Shown: one piece after another, positions 27,601 through 35,306 of the stretch
Layout of the letters: every line of letters begins with the position of its first letter
Numbering within the stretch: position 1 is the stretch's first letter
Origin: CAZOZZ01 sp965262425
GTDB taxonomy: Bacteria; Acidobacteriota; Terriglobia; 20CM-2-55-15
Length of the DNA stretch: 64,000 nucleotides
NCBI GenBank assembly: GCA_965262425.1
Contig: OZ253536.1
Span: 62,001 to 126,000, forward strand
Direction: 5' to 3'
The notes under the pieces: generated by a model
What the model saw: the letters and a program-made list of their open reading frames with translations, nothing else
Database searches by the model: none
Told to the model about the DNA's origin: nothing
Program-made: the position numbers and the translations under genes

Positions 27601-30019
27601 CGTTCCACCCGAATTGGCGCAGCATTGTGAACGCCCCGAATCTTCGGACGCCTACCAGAAGCGGGCTCAATCGCTCAAGAGTGGCTTCGGGGAGGCTCTG
27701 TCAAAATACTTTGTTCCGGAAGAGTCCGAGTGGAAATCCTGGTTGGATGCTCCTTTCGATGAGCTGATCGATTGGATCGGATACCTGAGGGAACACGCAG
27801 CCCAGGCGGCGGATTGGAACGACTACCGCAGGTCCTGTGCGCGGGTGGACGAGCTGTTCGGGGCAGGAACAGTCGCGGCTATTAGAGAGCGCACGGATGA
27901 CTCCGCAAACGTCCCGGGGATACTCCGTCGAGCGGTCTCAAGCGCGTGGTTGGGTCACGTCTTCGAGGTCGACCCTGCTCTTCGAGAGTTCTCGGTTGCG
28001 GCCCAGGAAACGATCCGTGATGAGTTTCGCCGGCTTGATGAACAGTTCCCATATGCAATGCGAGAGGAGGTTCGTCATCGATGTCTCAGCCGGTATCCGG
28101 CCCGACTCTCGCCGGCTAAAGACGCCGTGCAGATCGGGGTGCTTTACGGGGAGCTCATGAAGAAGCGTCACCAGATGCCGCTACGGCAGCTCTTTGAGGA
28201 ATCGCCGCTGGTGGGAGACTTCAAGCCCTGCTTCTTGATGAGTCCACTGGCAGTAAGTCAGTTCCTGCCTCTCGAGCCGGGCTACTTCGATGCCGTTATC
28301 TTCGACGAGGCTTCTCAGATCTCACCGGCGGAGGCCATTCCTGCCATAATGCGGAGTTCCCAGGTGGTGGTTGTCGGCGATCGCAAACAACTCCCGCCCA
28401 CCAGCTTCTTCCGTCGAGCCGAGGCCGATGAGTCCAATGAAGAAGAGGGGGATGGGGAAGACTCACAGGTGGGCATGGAGAGTATTCTCGACGCGATGGT
28501 TGGGTTAGCAGGCCGAGGATGCGTCACCGAGCAGTACCTGAAGGTACACTACCGTTCCAAGTGCGAATCGTTGATTCAATTCTCCAACCACACGTTCTAC
28601 TGGAATCGTCCACTCCTCGTTTTTCCGGGTCCGCAGCCGGCGCACGTTTCGAAGGCATTGCGGGACGTGTTCGTGACCGAAGGGCGTTATGAGCCCGGGC
28701 GGGGTGTAAACCCGGTTGAAGCGGAGAGCGTCGTCGATCTCGTTTTCGAGCTGATGGACCGATATGGAGAAAGCCAGAGCCTTGGTGTCGTCGCGCTGTC
28801 GCGGGCGCAGTCGGATCTCATTCAAGAGCGCATAAGTATTCGCAGGGAGGCTGTTCGTCATCTTGATGGTTGTTTTACACATGAGCTGGCTGAACCATTT
28901 TTCGTGAAGAGCCTTCAAAACGTGCAAGGAGATGAGCGGGATCACGTGATCCTGACGATCGGATATGGTCCTTCGGTATCCGGAGGCGCGACACCCGATC
29001 GATTCGGTCCTATCAGCACTGAGGGCGGGGGAAGGCGGCTCAACGTCGCAATCAGCCGGGCCCGAAGGACCATGACGTTGGTCCATTCGCTGAAACCATC
29101 AGACATCACGACCCAGTCCGACGGCGCGAGACTCTTACGTGCCTACATCGAGTACGCAGCCAGCCCGATTGATTTCTTCGCGAAGCATGTCCGCGTTGAC
29201 CCGGCCGCGGAACCCGAATCCCCGTTTAAAGAGGCGGTACATGCCGCACTCACGGAGAAAGGGTTTACGGCAGATCCCCAGGTTGGCGTTCGAGGCTCCC
29301 TCGTCGATGTTGCCGTGCTTTCGGAAGATGGCACGCGTTATGTTCTGGGCATCGAGTGCGACAGTGGCACCTCGAATGCAACGCCTGCTGCTCGGGATCG
29401 AGATTGGCTGAGACAATCCGTTTTCGAGAGTCTGGGTTGGAAGATTCACCGTGTCTGGTCCACCGCATGGTTCCACAACCCCGAAGCTGAGTTGGCGCGG
29501 ATCGAGAGTGCGATTGAGCAAGCAACGGTAGGGTCCCAGCAACCGGTTTTCGATCGGCCAGCCGCCAAGGCCAGCAGTCCCCGACCGGCCGAAGCTAGCG
29601 ACCTGATTGACGACACGCTTGTCCCAACGGATGAGCCTGAAGATCCCGGACCTTCATTTCGACCATACAAATCTGCTGAGCTTCGCCACATCGATGTGAA
29701 TACGTCTTTCGACCTGGCCGTCTCCGGAACGTATAAACTTCGAACAGTGATCATTGAAACAGTCCGGATCGAAATGCCGATTCGCGTGGACAAAGTGGCG
29801 GATCGGATCGAAGAGAGGTGGGGTTTGGCTGACACTGGCGACAAGGTCCTGGAGCGCGTGAAGGCATCGGTGAACGCCGCGGTCCTTGAGGGTGCCATAG
29901 CGTGGGAAACGCCGACTGAGACGGGACAAATCCGTAATCCCTTCCTGGTGATTCCTTCAAGGAGGATAGTCGCCCGCAAGCCCGGCCTCGACGGCAAGCA
30001 ACGTGAGGCGAATCGATGA
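24629..30019 (+). CDS. DUF4011 - SF1 helicase - REase-like - DUF3320 giant protein (probable phage defence)
   Basis: 1,796-residue cytoplasmic protein. The N-terminal DUF4011 region (about 18-230) opens with WQDSLLDRSRRNRLLFF. The helicase has Walker A GPPGTGKS (326-333), a roughly 870-residue insertion rich in helices, Walker B FDEASQ (Asp1226-Glu1227), VVVVGDRKQLPP, KVHYRS and motif VI NVAISRAR (1472-1479). A Vsr/MTES_1575-type endonuclease domain (about 1535-1620) follows, with VDVAVL and LGIECDSG (Glu1576, Asp1578). DUF3320 comes after about 1690. From memory this matches single-gene defence helicases called Hhe in defence catalogues. The expected final subdomain is in another frame (30003-30236). 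It lies between a decayed element and an integrase remnant, as expected of a defence cargo gene. Confidence 0.88.
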   Translation: MTENRQTRPDETEVRGTSAAIGRWQDSLLDRSRRNRLLFFKPSGFAVRIVDIEPDVLWKDLSSHIGLSFDYAERYQFSPEHKGDVSPDDPDVWLDRGGLASDCPPLELQRRLKNLQEKDNEWDHEQGMKVLYVGLGFVSWVDEDEVEGKAPLLLLPCSLHSTSPKHAFTLRREAEEPETNPALARRLGQLGIELPELGEGSFKEYFRLARHLFRGRDGWSVDRDIYVSTFAYHRLAMWQDLERLRTDSVSHPLILEMAASQGQREVSTEVGSAPPPSLFPPDAELSGGRLDDVLDLRDQFTVMNADFSQLQAVEASRSGQNMVIHGPPGTGKSQTITNIIAALIADGKRVLFVSKKRAALDAVKRNLEECNLGIFCLALHSKYAKRAAVYEQLGESASVDARGRRVRPDRVDHLSDLRRTLNERVRALHRPREPLGRSVYEMSGIYAAVRHLPSFEFEGEWISDLDENQYKALTELADGFVKRPREFREHETSRWRPLRTTTDDLNTREEIRRDLVEIQNDIERLRGSNLDVAQTFGLPEPRNGVGRESLAKLCTHMMSAPGILRLWLEPGNALDFLGQVQAAEKICDERHRLKGRIASLFGEDGEWPDFENLEETLQAILEPEKASAIALLAGEDWELQSTEEFLAKCVVLNKLDSELRHLQNVIAEATNLLDGSSCDTWDEIGHICHIGATIVDLCPVPEDWFVGGSAALAEFSSLRALAMELSKTEQDLANAFDDSFIDWVDENLAARYRTDYQSALRFFRLPYWKDRRSILEHMHRPFEISAEGSLNSIDSALKIQRMRRVWADRIANITNLYGTRFSGIETDWESVETAVRSTVDLVTAWRGDLQMLRGLLTDRTRAHSLRQVLDDVKLGVQAVKDSLGDLGDRLLPAELNSLFELLEAGLPPLDVIAETIRAIKPAESVPRTVALLFVDIKDGARLLDLEKEFDRRTPQLAKSLGVLFRGYETDWDEVLRRRGWAEKLVALTADNVPPELAQHCERPESSDAYQKRAQSLKSGFGEALSKYFVPEESEWKSWLDAPFDELIDWIGYLREHAAQAADWNDYRRSCARVDELFGAGTVAAIRERTDDSANVPGILRRAVSSAWLGHVFEVDPALREFSVAAQETIRDEFRRLDEQFPYAMREEVRHRCLSRYPARLSPAKDAVQIGVLYGELMKKRHQMPLRQLFEESPLVGDFKPCFLMSPLAVSQFLPLEPGYFDAVIFDEASQISPAEAIPAIMRSSQVVVVGDRKQLPPTSFFRRAEADESNEEEGDGEDSQVGMESILDAMVGLAGRGCVTEQYLKVHYRSKCESLIQFSNHTFYWNRPLLVFPGPQPAHVSKALRDVFVTEGRYEPGRGVNPVEAESVVDLVFELMDRYGESQSLGVVALSRAQSDLIQERISIRREAVRHLDGCFTHELAEPFFVKSLQNVQGDERDHVILTIGYGPSVSGGATPDRFGPISTEGGGRRLNVAISRARRTMTLVHSLKPSDITTQSDGARLLRAYIEYAASPIDFFAKHVRVDPAAEPESPFKEAVHAALTEKGFTADPQVGVRGSLVDVAVLSEDGTRYVLGIECDSGTSNATPAARDRDWLRQSVFESLGWKIHRVWSTAWFHNPEAELARIESAIEQATVGSQQPVFDRPAAKASSPRPAEASDLIDDTLVPTDEPEDPGPSFRPYKSAELRHIDVNTSFDLAVSGTYKLRTVIIETVRIEMPIRVDKVADRIEERWGLADTGDKVLERVKASVNAAVLEGAIAWETPTETGQIRNPFLVIPSRRIVARKPGLDGKQREANR

Positions 30020-30236
30020 AGTCTCGGAAGGCGAGATCGCAGCCGGAATACTTGTCGTGGCTGAGGCGATTGATGGAGGGCGGAGAGGTGAACTTATCAC
30101 TCAGACCGCGAGGGAGTTTGGCTATCCACGCTTCGGAGAAGACGTTGAAGAGCGGATTGGCGGATTGGTCGACGGCCTTGTTATTTCCGAACGGCTTCGG
30201 GAGACTCGAGGCATCTTGGTTGTCACCGAAGAGTAG
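30003..30236 (+). CDS. Displaced C-terminal tail of the helicase (or coupled small gene)
   Basis: 77 codons starting at GTG 30003, overlapping the end of the helicase gene in a different frame. The sequence EVSEGEIAAGILVVAEAIDG, followed by ARE-FGYPRFGEDVEERI and LVDGLVISERL, resembles the helical subdomain that normally closes DUF3320 proteins after a stretch like the helicase's own last residues. The simplest reading is a frameshift near 30000 that cut the tail off. A programmed frameshift or a separately translated overlapping subunit is possible, because the tail frame keeps a start codon and stays open. Confidence 0.6.
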   Translation: MRRIDEVSEGEIAAGILVVAEAIDGGRRGELITQTAREFGYPRFGEDVEERIGGLVDGLVISERLRETRGILVVTEE

Positions 30237-30449
30237 CGACTGGCTGGCGGCGGCCGGAAGCCGCTAGCAGGGAACCCGGCCGGCGGTAACAGGTTCAACG
30301 ATTCCCTTCAGTTCACGGTCTTGTTTGACGCCCGGAAGTGTTCGCTCGACGGCCTGCGGCCGCGCGCGGGTTGACATAACGCCCATACGACGACACTGTC
30401 AGTACTGCCATAGTCGTCAGACCCTGCTTATACGCTTATCCGCCCGAAC
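30237..30449. other. No gene seen
   Basis: About 210 bases between the helicase tail and the integrase remnant. Short open frames have no family resemblance, and nothing structured was recognised. Confidence 0.4.
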
Positions 30450-30626
30450 CGCTACACAACGCTCCATCTAGGGCGAGAACATCTACGATGTGCAACGTTG
30501 GATGGGGCACACGTCGGTCCAGGTAACGATCGACATTTACGGCATCCCATGACCGACCACGGGCCGCAGGCTGCAAGGAAGACGGACGCGGTTTTACTTT
30601 CCGTCCGAGAAGGCGGCCGCCGATTG
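30450..30626 (+). pseudogene. Tyrosine integrase C-terminal remnant (tandem element)
   Basis: The last ~60 codons of a phage-type integrase. NIYDVQRWMGHTSVQVTIDIYG matches the other integrase's IYDVSRWMGHSSIQITVDVYG (residues around the catalytic His and Tyr). A stop precedes the readable part, and compensating indels follow YG before the frame returns at YFPSEKAAAD and TGA at 30626. The stop is 74 bases from the 43-bp att repeat at 30701, the same spacing as the island's integrase from the tRNA, so this is the end of a second, older element inserted at the same site. Confidence 0.75.
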
Positions 30627-30700
30627 AGATTCTCCGAGTTGTTAGATTTCTGTTAGATATCGGGCCATTTCAAGACCCCATCTGATGGCTAAGTTGTTGA

Positions 30701-30743
30701 TACGCCCGAGAGGATTCGAACCTCCGACCTCTGGTTCCGGAGA
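30701..30743. repeat. Distal att site: 43-bp duplicate of the tRNA-Arg 3' end
   Basis: 43 bases starting TACGCCCGAGAGGATTCG and ending TTCCGGAGA are identical to the 3' part of tRNA-Arg at 41945-41987, from the discriminator to the anticodon loop. The sequence diverges immediately after (AGTAAAC here, CCAGCG in the tRNA). Direct orientation and the matching integrase spacing mark it as the recombination core bounding the island. Confidence 0.92.
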
Positions 30744-31012
30744 AGTAAACAGGCGTTTTTCGTTCGTTTTAGCTCAGTCTAGCTCGTCTGATAACCTATT
30801 GAATTTCTGGGGAGTTACGGTTCACGCCGGTTCAGCTCAACTTGCTCGGTTTGGATCGATTTCGCTCATCCCATTACTTTTTGTTACTTTTTCCGACGCT
30901 CACACCCACACGAATCGTTAGCGGTTTCACCGGAAACTCATTCACCTTTGCGGCTACAGATCCCTAGCGAGTCAGAGTTACGTGTCGATTGGTCCTGCCG
31001 GCGTCACAGATC
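30744..31012. other. Island left end with putative integrase arm site
   Basis: There is no gene. The 19-mer TTACTTTTTGTTACTTTTT (30874-30892) recurs exactly at 41888-41906 beside the other att core. A shared sequence just inside both island ends is what arm-type integrase or accessory-factor binding sites look like; the role is inferred. Confidence 0.5.
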
Positions 31013-31366
31013 CTGGACGACGTCTGGGGCACGAAACCCTGGCCGCACGTCTGGCACGGATTCACTGCTGGCAGTAATGAGACGTTCAAGAAGAACTGGG
31101 GCATCCACTTCGTCACACCCGCCGCGATTCACTGGCTGAGCGCCGAGCCTCTCCTCGAGGACCTGGAGTTCGATCCTCAGGTCGCCGGGCTTGATTGGGT
31201 TGTATCCGGTGGAGAGAGCGGATCAAAGGCTCGACGATGTGAAGTCTCCTGGATCCGACGCGGTGTGCGAGTGCCAAGAAGCCGGCGCAAGGGTGTCCGT
31301 CAAGCAGTTGGGAACACGGCCGTACCTAGATTGGCGGCCCTCAGAGAATTCCCGGAGGTCGCATGA
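31013..31366 (+). pseudogene. Phage Gp37/Gp68-like (DUF5131) gene fragment
   Basis: The C-terminal half of a phage-type DUF5131 protein. WPHVWHGFTAGSNE, FVTPAAIHWLSAEPLLEDL and GLDWVVSGGESGSKARRCE are in one frame. The homologous continuation CECQEAGARVSVKQLG is in another, and the frame then returns for REFPEVA and a TGA at 31364-31366 that overlaps the next ATG. Two compensating shifts and a missing N-terminus make it dead. It indicates phage or plasmid ancestry for this end of the island. Confidence 0.65.
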
Positions 31367-31587
31367 AAGCCCTCAGCCTCATCCAGCCCTGGGCAACCCT
31401 GATCGCCGGGGCCTATTTTCGCTCTGGGTGCGGAATCACCCGCGCGCGCGGGGTGGCCGTCTTCTACTGGACGACGCCAATCTTTGTGCGGTCTGCTATG
31501 GCCGACTCCTTCGAAAACGAAGAAACGGAGAGCTGCGATCCTGCTGTGCCTCGATTGTCATGGGCAATTAGAGTGGAGTGCGTATAA
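31363..31587 (+). pseudogene. ASCH-domain-like gene start fused to unrelated sequence
   Basis: The first 15 or so residues, MKALSLIQPWATLIAGAYF, are the hallmark N-terminus of small ASCH-domain proteins often placed after DUF5131 genes. The rest of the frame does not resemble ASCH. In other frames nearby a Cys-containing scrap (NRYRCKNCGLIHAAG, about 31585-31640) suggests a zinc-ribbon remnant. It is probably a deletion junction. Confidence 0.4.
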
Positions 31588-31720
31588 CCGTTACCGGTGC
31601 AAGAACTGCGGTTTGATTCACGCCGCGGGAAGGTGCTCTTGAGGCGCTCGGAACCTCAGCGTCGTTAAGCGCATTCTGAGCATCATGATTCATGTGGTAC
31701 ATATGGGCGATATTATATAC

Positions 31721-31750
31721 TTGACAAAGTTAGAAGACTTGTACTATTCT
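31721..31750 (+). promoter_or_regulatory. Strong promoter for the repeat-peptide locus
   Basis: TTGACA at 31721-31726 with a TACTAT/TATTCT -10 region at 31742-31750, in an AT-rich stretch that contrasts with the GC-rich surroundings. The predicted start of transcription is close to the ATG at 31755. Confidence 0.55.
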
Positions 31751-31754
31751 TCCT

Positions 31755-31877
31755 ATGTTCAATTCGGTTTACTCATTGAGTTCCTTGAAAACGAATGAGC
31801 CTTGGTCGCCGAGTTCTTGGAGCAGTTTTAGGCAACTGGAGATCGAGGCATTAACCAAAGGAGACCAACGATCATGA
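31755..31877 (+). CDS. 40-residue mini-ORF coupled to the repeat peptide
   Basis: ATG at 31755 opens a 40-codon frame with Trp-Ser-rich NEPWSPSSWSSF followed by EIEALTKGDQRS. Its TGA overlaps the next ATG (ATGA at 31874-31877). It would be leaderless or nearly so if the promoter at 31721 is used. It could be a real small protein, a leader peptide that gates translation of the downstream gene, or just untranslated leader. No family is recognised. Confidence 0.35.
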   Translation: MFNSVYSLSSLKTNEPWSPSSWSSFRQLEIEALTKGDQRS

Positions 31878-32035
31878 AGGTCAACAACAACAGCTCTAGA
31901 GTCTTGAGTTTCGGGGATGACATTCCCGCTGGCACCTTCCACGGGGACGACATTCCCGCTGGCACCTTCCACGGGGATGACATTCCCGCTGGCACCTTCC
32001 ACGGGGATGACATTCCCGCTGGCACCTTCCATTGA
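31874..32035 (+). CDS. Tandem decapeptide-repeat micro-protein (unknown)
   Basis: A 53-residue protein: a 13-residue head MKVNNNSSRVLSF followed by four identical copies of GDDIPAGTFH and an immediate stop. AAAGGAG (31857-31863) sits ten bases before the ATG, and the promoter is at 31721. The DNA is four perfect 30-bp units except for one GAC/GAT difference, which is synonymous in this frame but not in the competing minus-strand frame, supporting this reading. The head-plus-identical-cores layout is that of multi-core ribosomal peptide precursors or modular binding peptides, but no maturation enzyme is recognised nearby. It may relate to the trypsin-like protease at 36052, though the repeat has no Lys/Arg. 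Confidence 0.55.
   Translation: MKVNNNSSRVLSFGDDIPAGTFHGDDIPAGTFHGDDIPAGTFHGDDIPAGTFH
31912..32031. repeat. Four 30-bp tandem repeats
   Basis: The units are 31912-31941, 31942-31971, 31972-32001 and 32002-32031. They are identical except for one C/T difference in the second unit, and the period is a multiple of three. Near-identity points to recent expansion or gene-conversion-like homogenisation. There are no spacers, so it is not a CRISPR array. Confidence 0.95.
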
Positions 32036-32245
32036 TCCCACCGTTGGGGCGGCGCGTAGGTTGGCTGTAGCAAGATTTTACGGGCTGCCCCCCTCCCCAC
32101 ACCTCGCTCGCCGCCGATCTAGGCCGAGTCAGTGCCAGCAATTCCAGATCTTCGCTCAAGCTCTAGCCCGCATATTTCAGTGCGCCGTGAAAAGGCGCCA
32201 ATCTTCAGTGGGTGCGAACTGAAGTGCGCCCCGTGAACTGGAGAG

Positions 32246-33430
32246 TTATTTCCCCAGGATTAGTACAGGCCGATCAGCGGGTTTCATGTTCACAAGAGCG
32301 TCTTCAAACTCGTTCGGCGGAACGTAGCCGATCGAGGAATGAAGGCGTTTGAGGTTATAGACTTCCTCGATGAAAAAGGGAAGCCTGTCGATCACGTCGT
32401 CGTAGGTTTCATAGTTCCATAAGTGAACCTCCTCGTATTTGAGCGTCTTGTAGAACGACTCGATGAATGCATTGTCGTAGGGATTGCCCTTGGCAGACAT
32501 GCTGATCTGGACCCCGGCGAGTAGGTCGAGTAGGTCGACATAGCGGAAGCATACTGACTGCCGCGGTCCGAGTGGTGAATGCAGTCGGGACCCGGCCGCC
32601 GAGAGTTGAGAGCCATGCGAAGAGCGGCGACGCACAGGGCGCTGTCGATCCGCTTGGAGATCGCCCAACCGACGATCCTGCGAGAATACAGATCCAGAAT
32701 CGCCGCCAGACGAAGCTGGAGCGAATGCGGATGTAAGTGATGTCGGCGACCCACACTTCGTTGAGTGCACGAACCTTCCGATTCTTGATCAGATTCGGAT
32801 AGATCGGTAACTGGTGTTTCGAATCGGTGGTCCGTATGAACGCACGCCAGACGATGGGCCCGAGATCGTACTTGCCCATTACGCGGCGAACACGTTTGGC
32901 GTTGACCTGAATGCCACGACAGTCCAGTTCCCGCACGATGCGACGGTAGCCGTAACCAGGGAATTCAGCATGAATGTCGTCGATCTGGAGACGCAGTTTC
33001 TCATCCTCGGCTTCACGCCGCTGCCGGTCCGATCGGTCCGGCTTGTAGTAGTAGCTACTGGGTGCCAAGCCGCTCACTTGGCACGCTTTCGAAACTGACC
33101 CAAGTTGTTCGAGGTGATCGCGGACGTATTGGCGCTTTTCCGCTGTCGAACCCAAACTTGCAGTTTTTTTAGGTGTTCGATCTGCATGACCAGGTCGCCG
33201 ATCTTCGCCTTCAGCTTCTCGTTCTCGGCTTCCAATTGGCGCTCCTGTCGAGACGGCTGGTCTGCCAGCGCGCTGACGTTGCTGCGATACTGTTTTCGCC
33301 ACCGTTCGATCAGGCTTCGCGAAATTTGATACTCGCGTGCGGCCTGGGCCATTGTTATTTGCCCGGTCTCGACCTGTTCGACCATCTGGCGTTTGAATTC
33401 GGGTTCGAACTTTCGACGGATTTTTCCCAT
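32246..33430 (-). pseudogene. IS3-family transposase OrfA/OrfB, frameshifted
   Basis: OrfA starts at 33430 (MGKIRRKFEPEFKRQMVEQV) with the HTH around ITMAQAAREYQISRSLIERW and a leucine-rich coiled coil. An A-run (CACCTAAAAAAACTG on the coding strand, near 33170) is a likely -1 frameshift site into OrfB. OrfB (HLEQLGSVSKACQVSGL...VWVADITYI) then breaks near 32720 and again near 32540. The remaining DDE parts lie in other frames: HSDRGSQYAS with the second Asp, and NPYDNAFIESFYKTLKYEE with the catalytic Glu. Two unprogrammed frameshifts make the transposase inactive. Confidence 0.85.
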
Positions 33431-33480
33431 TTCGAATATCGGTGTCCTTTGCGACCGGCCAAAAACGACTCGCGTGAGAG

Positions 33481-33586
33481 GCTGTGGAAAATGCCACGTC
33501 TGATGGAAATCCGTAAACAACACGGATTCCCACAGCCGTTTGGAAAAACCTCGCAAAAAAGCTCGGCTTTGCCACATTTTCCACAG
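33481..33586 (+). ncRNA. Structured non-coding module S1 (in IS3-a)
   Basis: A perfect outer stem (GCTGTGGAAAATG with CATTTTCCACAGC) encloses a hairpin GGAAATCCGT / ACGGATTCCC and a second, weaker one. The same architecture and consensus occur in IS3-b (58922-59020) and ISL3 (38151-38254). Whether it works as RNA or DNA is unknown; it is typed ncRNA only because of the predicted fold. Confidence 0.45.
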
Positions 33587-33690
33587 CCTCGGCGGAGGGT
33601 TCTCATCCCACTCGTTTCAGGCAGTCGCTCTATGCCGATAATCCTGTACTAAACTTTTGGGAAAAGTCTCCAGTCGGAAGGGCGCACTCA

Positions 33691-34258
33691 AAACCCCACC
33701 CGGCAACTGTCGCTCCAGCCGGTAGGCGGAGCGGTGATGGAGGTAACGAAATCACCGAAGCCTCTGGTGTAGAGGGTCGCTTTAGGCGACTTGGCGAACA
33801 TACAGGCTGTAACGTGAGTAAACGCTGAGCAGGCCTCGAAACGGGCAATGCGGGAGCCGACCTGGCTGAGATTCAGGGAAGGCCGAAGTTTCCCAGACCC
33901 GACGAGCGAAGCGACTGGGGAAGCCCTACCGGTGAGAGGACTCAACCGGAAACCCGCGAGGGACAGGCCGGGCCGAACAGGGTGTCGGACAGGCGCGTAG
34001 TACCGGAGAAGCCGGGTAATGCCGGCGGAGGGAAGGGGCCTTGAGTTCAAGGCGAAGGGACTACCCAGCAAGAACGGGGAGATTGGCGATGAGCCTGACA
34101 ACTCCAGAAAAGATTCGGAAGCTGCAGCGGACCTTCTACGTGAAAGCGAAGGAAGCTCCGAACTATCGGTTCCATCAGTTGTACGACAAGGTTTGGCGGG
34201 ACGACATTCTGGAATTTGCGTACCGGCGGTGTAAAGCCAACAAGGGCGCCGCCCCGAC
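33691..34258 (+). mobile_element. Group II intron 5' fragment
   Basis: Intron ribozyme-like sequence (33691-34088, with domain I-type segments such as GTAACGTGAGTAAACGCTGA and CGGGAGCCGACCTGGCTGAG) leads into the start of the intron-encoded reverse transcriptase at 34089. The extreme 5' end is lost at the IS3-a junction, and everything after about 34258 (RT domains, domains V-VI) is missing. Confidence 0.7.
34089..34258 (+). pseudogene. Group II intron reverse transcriptase, N-terminal fragment
   Basis: About 57 residues from MSLTTPEKIRKLQRTFYVKA through FHQLYDKVWRDDILEFAYRR to CKANKGAAP, the conserved RT-0 start of LtrA-like maturases. It then runs into IS1380 sequence in a shifted frame. 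No catalytic YADD region survives. Confidence 0.8.
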
Positions 34259-34262
34259 ACAG

Positions 34263-34774
34263 GAAAACCGGCACGGGTGTTTAAGGATTTTCGGTACCGC
34301 ACTCGGGACAGCTGGAGTTGCGAGCGACGCGTCATCGGCAAAGCCGAGTTTCTGGAGAAAGGAGCCAATCCTCGATTCGTTGTGACCTCACTGTCGCCCG
34401 AACGCCTGGACGCCCGCGCACTCTATGAAGACTTTTACTGTGCGCGGGGTGACATGGAAAATCGCATCAAGGAACAGCAGTTGGATCTATTCGCCGACCG
34501 GACCAGTGCGGCCACGATGCGTGCCAATCAACTCCGGCTCTATTTCTCCTCGGCCGCCTACATGCTCCTGCACGCCTTGCGCCGGCTGGGACTCCGGAAC
34601 ACCGATCTGGCACGCGCTCAGTGCGGAACGATCCGCTTGAAGCTCCTCAAGATCGGAGCTTAAGTCCGCCTGACCGTTCGTCACATCTGGGTCTCCATGT
34701 CGGAAGCCTATCCCTACGCCGACACCTTCGACCTCGTTGTTCGAAATCTGCAAGCGCTTCCTCTGCGTTGCTGA
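34263..34774 (+). pseudogene. IS1380-family transposase, C-terminal fragment
   Basis: The C-terminal ~170 residues of an IS1380-type DDE transposase: FKDFRYRTRDSWSCERRVIG, GANPRFVVTSL, LYEDFYCARGDMENRIKEQQ (catalytic Glu region) and FSSAAYMLLHALRRLGL. The frame hits TAA at 34661-34663 where the family reads AQVRLTVRHIW. The same frame continues VRLTVRHIWVSMSEAYPYAD to LQALPLRC and TGA at 34774, so CAA-to-TAA is the lesion. Its 5' end is fused to the intron fragment. Confidence 0.8.
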
Positions 34775-35306
34775 CCGACACGGCCCCCACATTCGACTTG
34801 CTTCGATCGCCTCGGCCGAGGTCTGCCTCCGTGCGTCCCGTCACGGTATCTTGAGCCCAATCATGCGGCAAGTCACCCTTTTCCACTCCCACAAGTCACT
34901 CACTCCTGCCCCATCCGCACCCTTGCCCTCCTGATTCCAATTCCTACTACCCAATATCACCTGATTATCGGATTGATAAGAAATGCGGGCTAGCACCTCA
35001 GCCCTCCCGGCAAAGGCTCCCGACTGTCAATAGAACGTCTGACCTGTTCAAAATATGGACTTCGTAGCCTGGCGATTCTGCACCTTCTTCCATCTCGACG
35101 GCAGCAGCCCAACTACTAACGTCTGTCGGTGTATGTCGTCAAAGGATAATGGTTTACCATAGAAGATGACGGCTGGGCAGTATTCCCGCCCGCCTGAGCT
35201 GAGCCCCATCCAAGCTGGAAACTCGGCGGAAAACGTCAGTGAGGTTTGGTTGTCTGCGTGCTTCTGTTTAATGAAGAAATAGGCAGAACGTGAAGGGGGC
35301 GACCGA
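34775..35306. other. Mostly unassigned; possible decayed minus-strand gene
   Basis: There is no confident gene. On the minus strand a frame from about 35328 down to a TGA at 35048-35050 reads YFFIKQKHADNQTSLTFSAE, FPAWMGLSSGGREYCPAVIF, YGKPLSFDDIHRQTLVVGLL, which looks protein-like but has no good start codon. It may be the tail of a lost gene. 34775-35040 shows nothing. Confidence 0.3.

Larger units (their letters stand above)
32220..33690 (-). mobile_element. IS3-family element, degenerate (IS3-a)
   Basis: 1,471 bp bounded by imperfect terminal repeats: TGAAGTGCGCCCCGTGAACT at the left, and TGAGTGCGCCCTTCCGACTG read inward from the right, with GGAGA and TTAGTACAGG shared further in. No clean target duplication remains. 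About 260 bases lie upstream of orfA and contain a structured module (33481-33586). It contains a broken transposase and sits directly against the group II intron remnant. Confidence 0.8.

Noticed and set aside
30701..30743. A second tRNA-Arg gene
   Set aside because: Only the 3' 43 bases are present; the acceptor 5' strand, D arm and half of the anticodon arm are missing. It is an att site.
31912..32031. Short direct repeats resembling a CRISPR array
   Set aside because: The four 30-bp units are head-to-tail with no spacers, and the period is in frame with a small gene that has its own ribosome site.
31769..32041. Minus-strand 90-codon frame across the same repeats
   Set aside because: It starts with GTG without a ribosome site, the only base difference between units is non-synonymous in it, and the plus strand has promoter, ribosome site and ATGA coupling.
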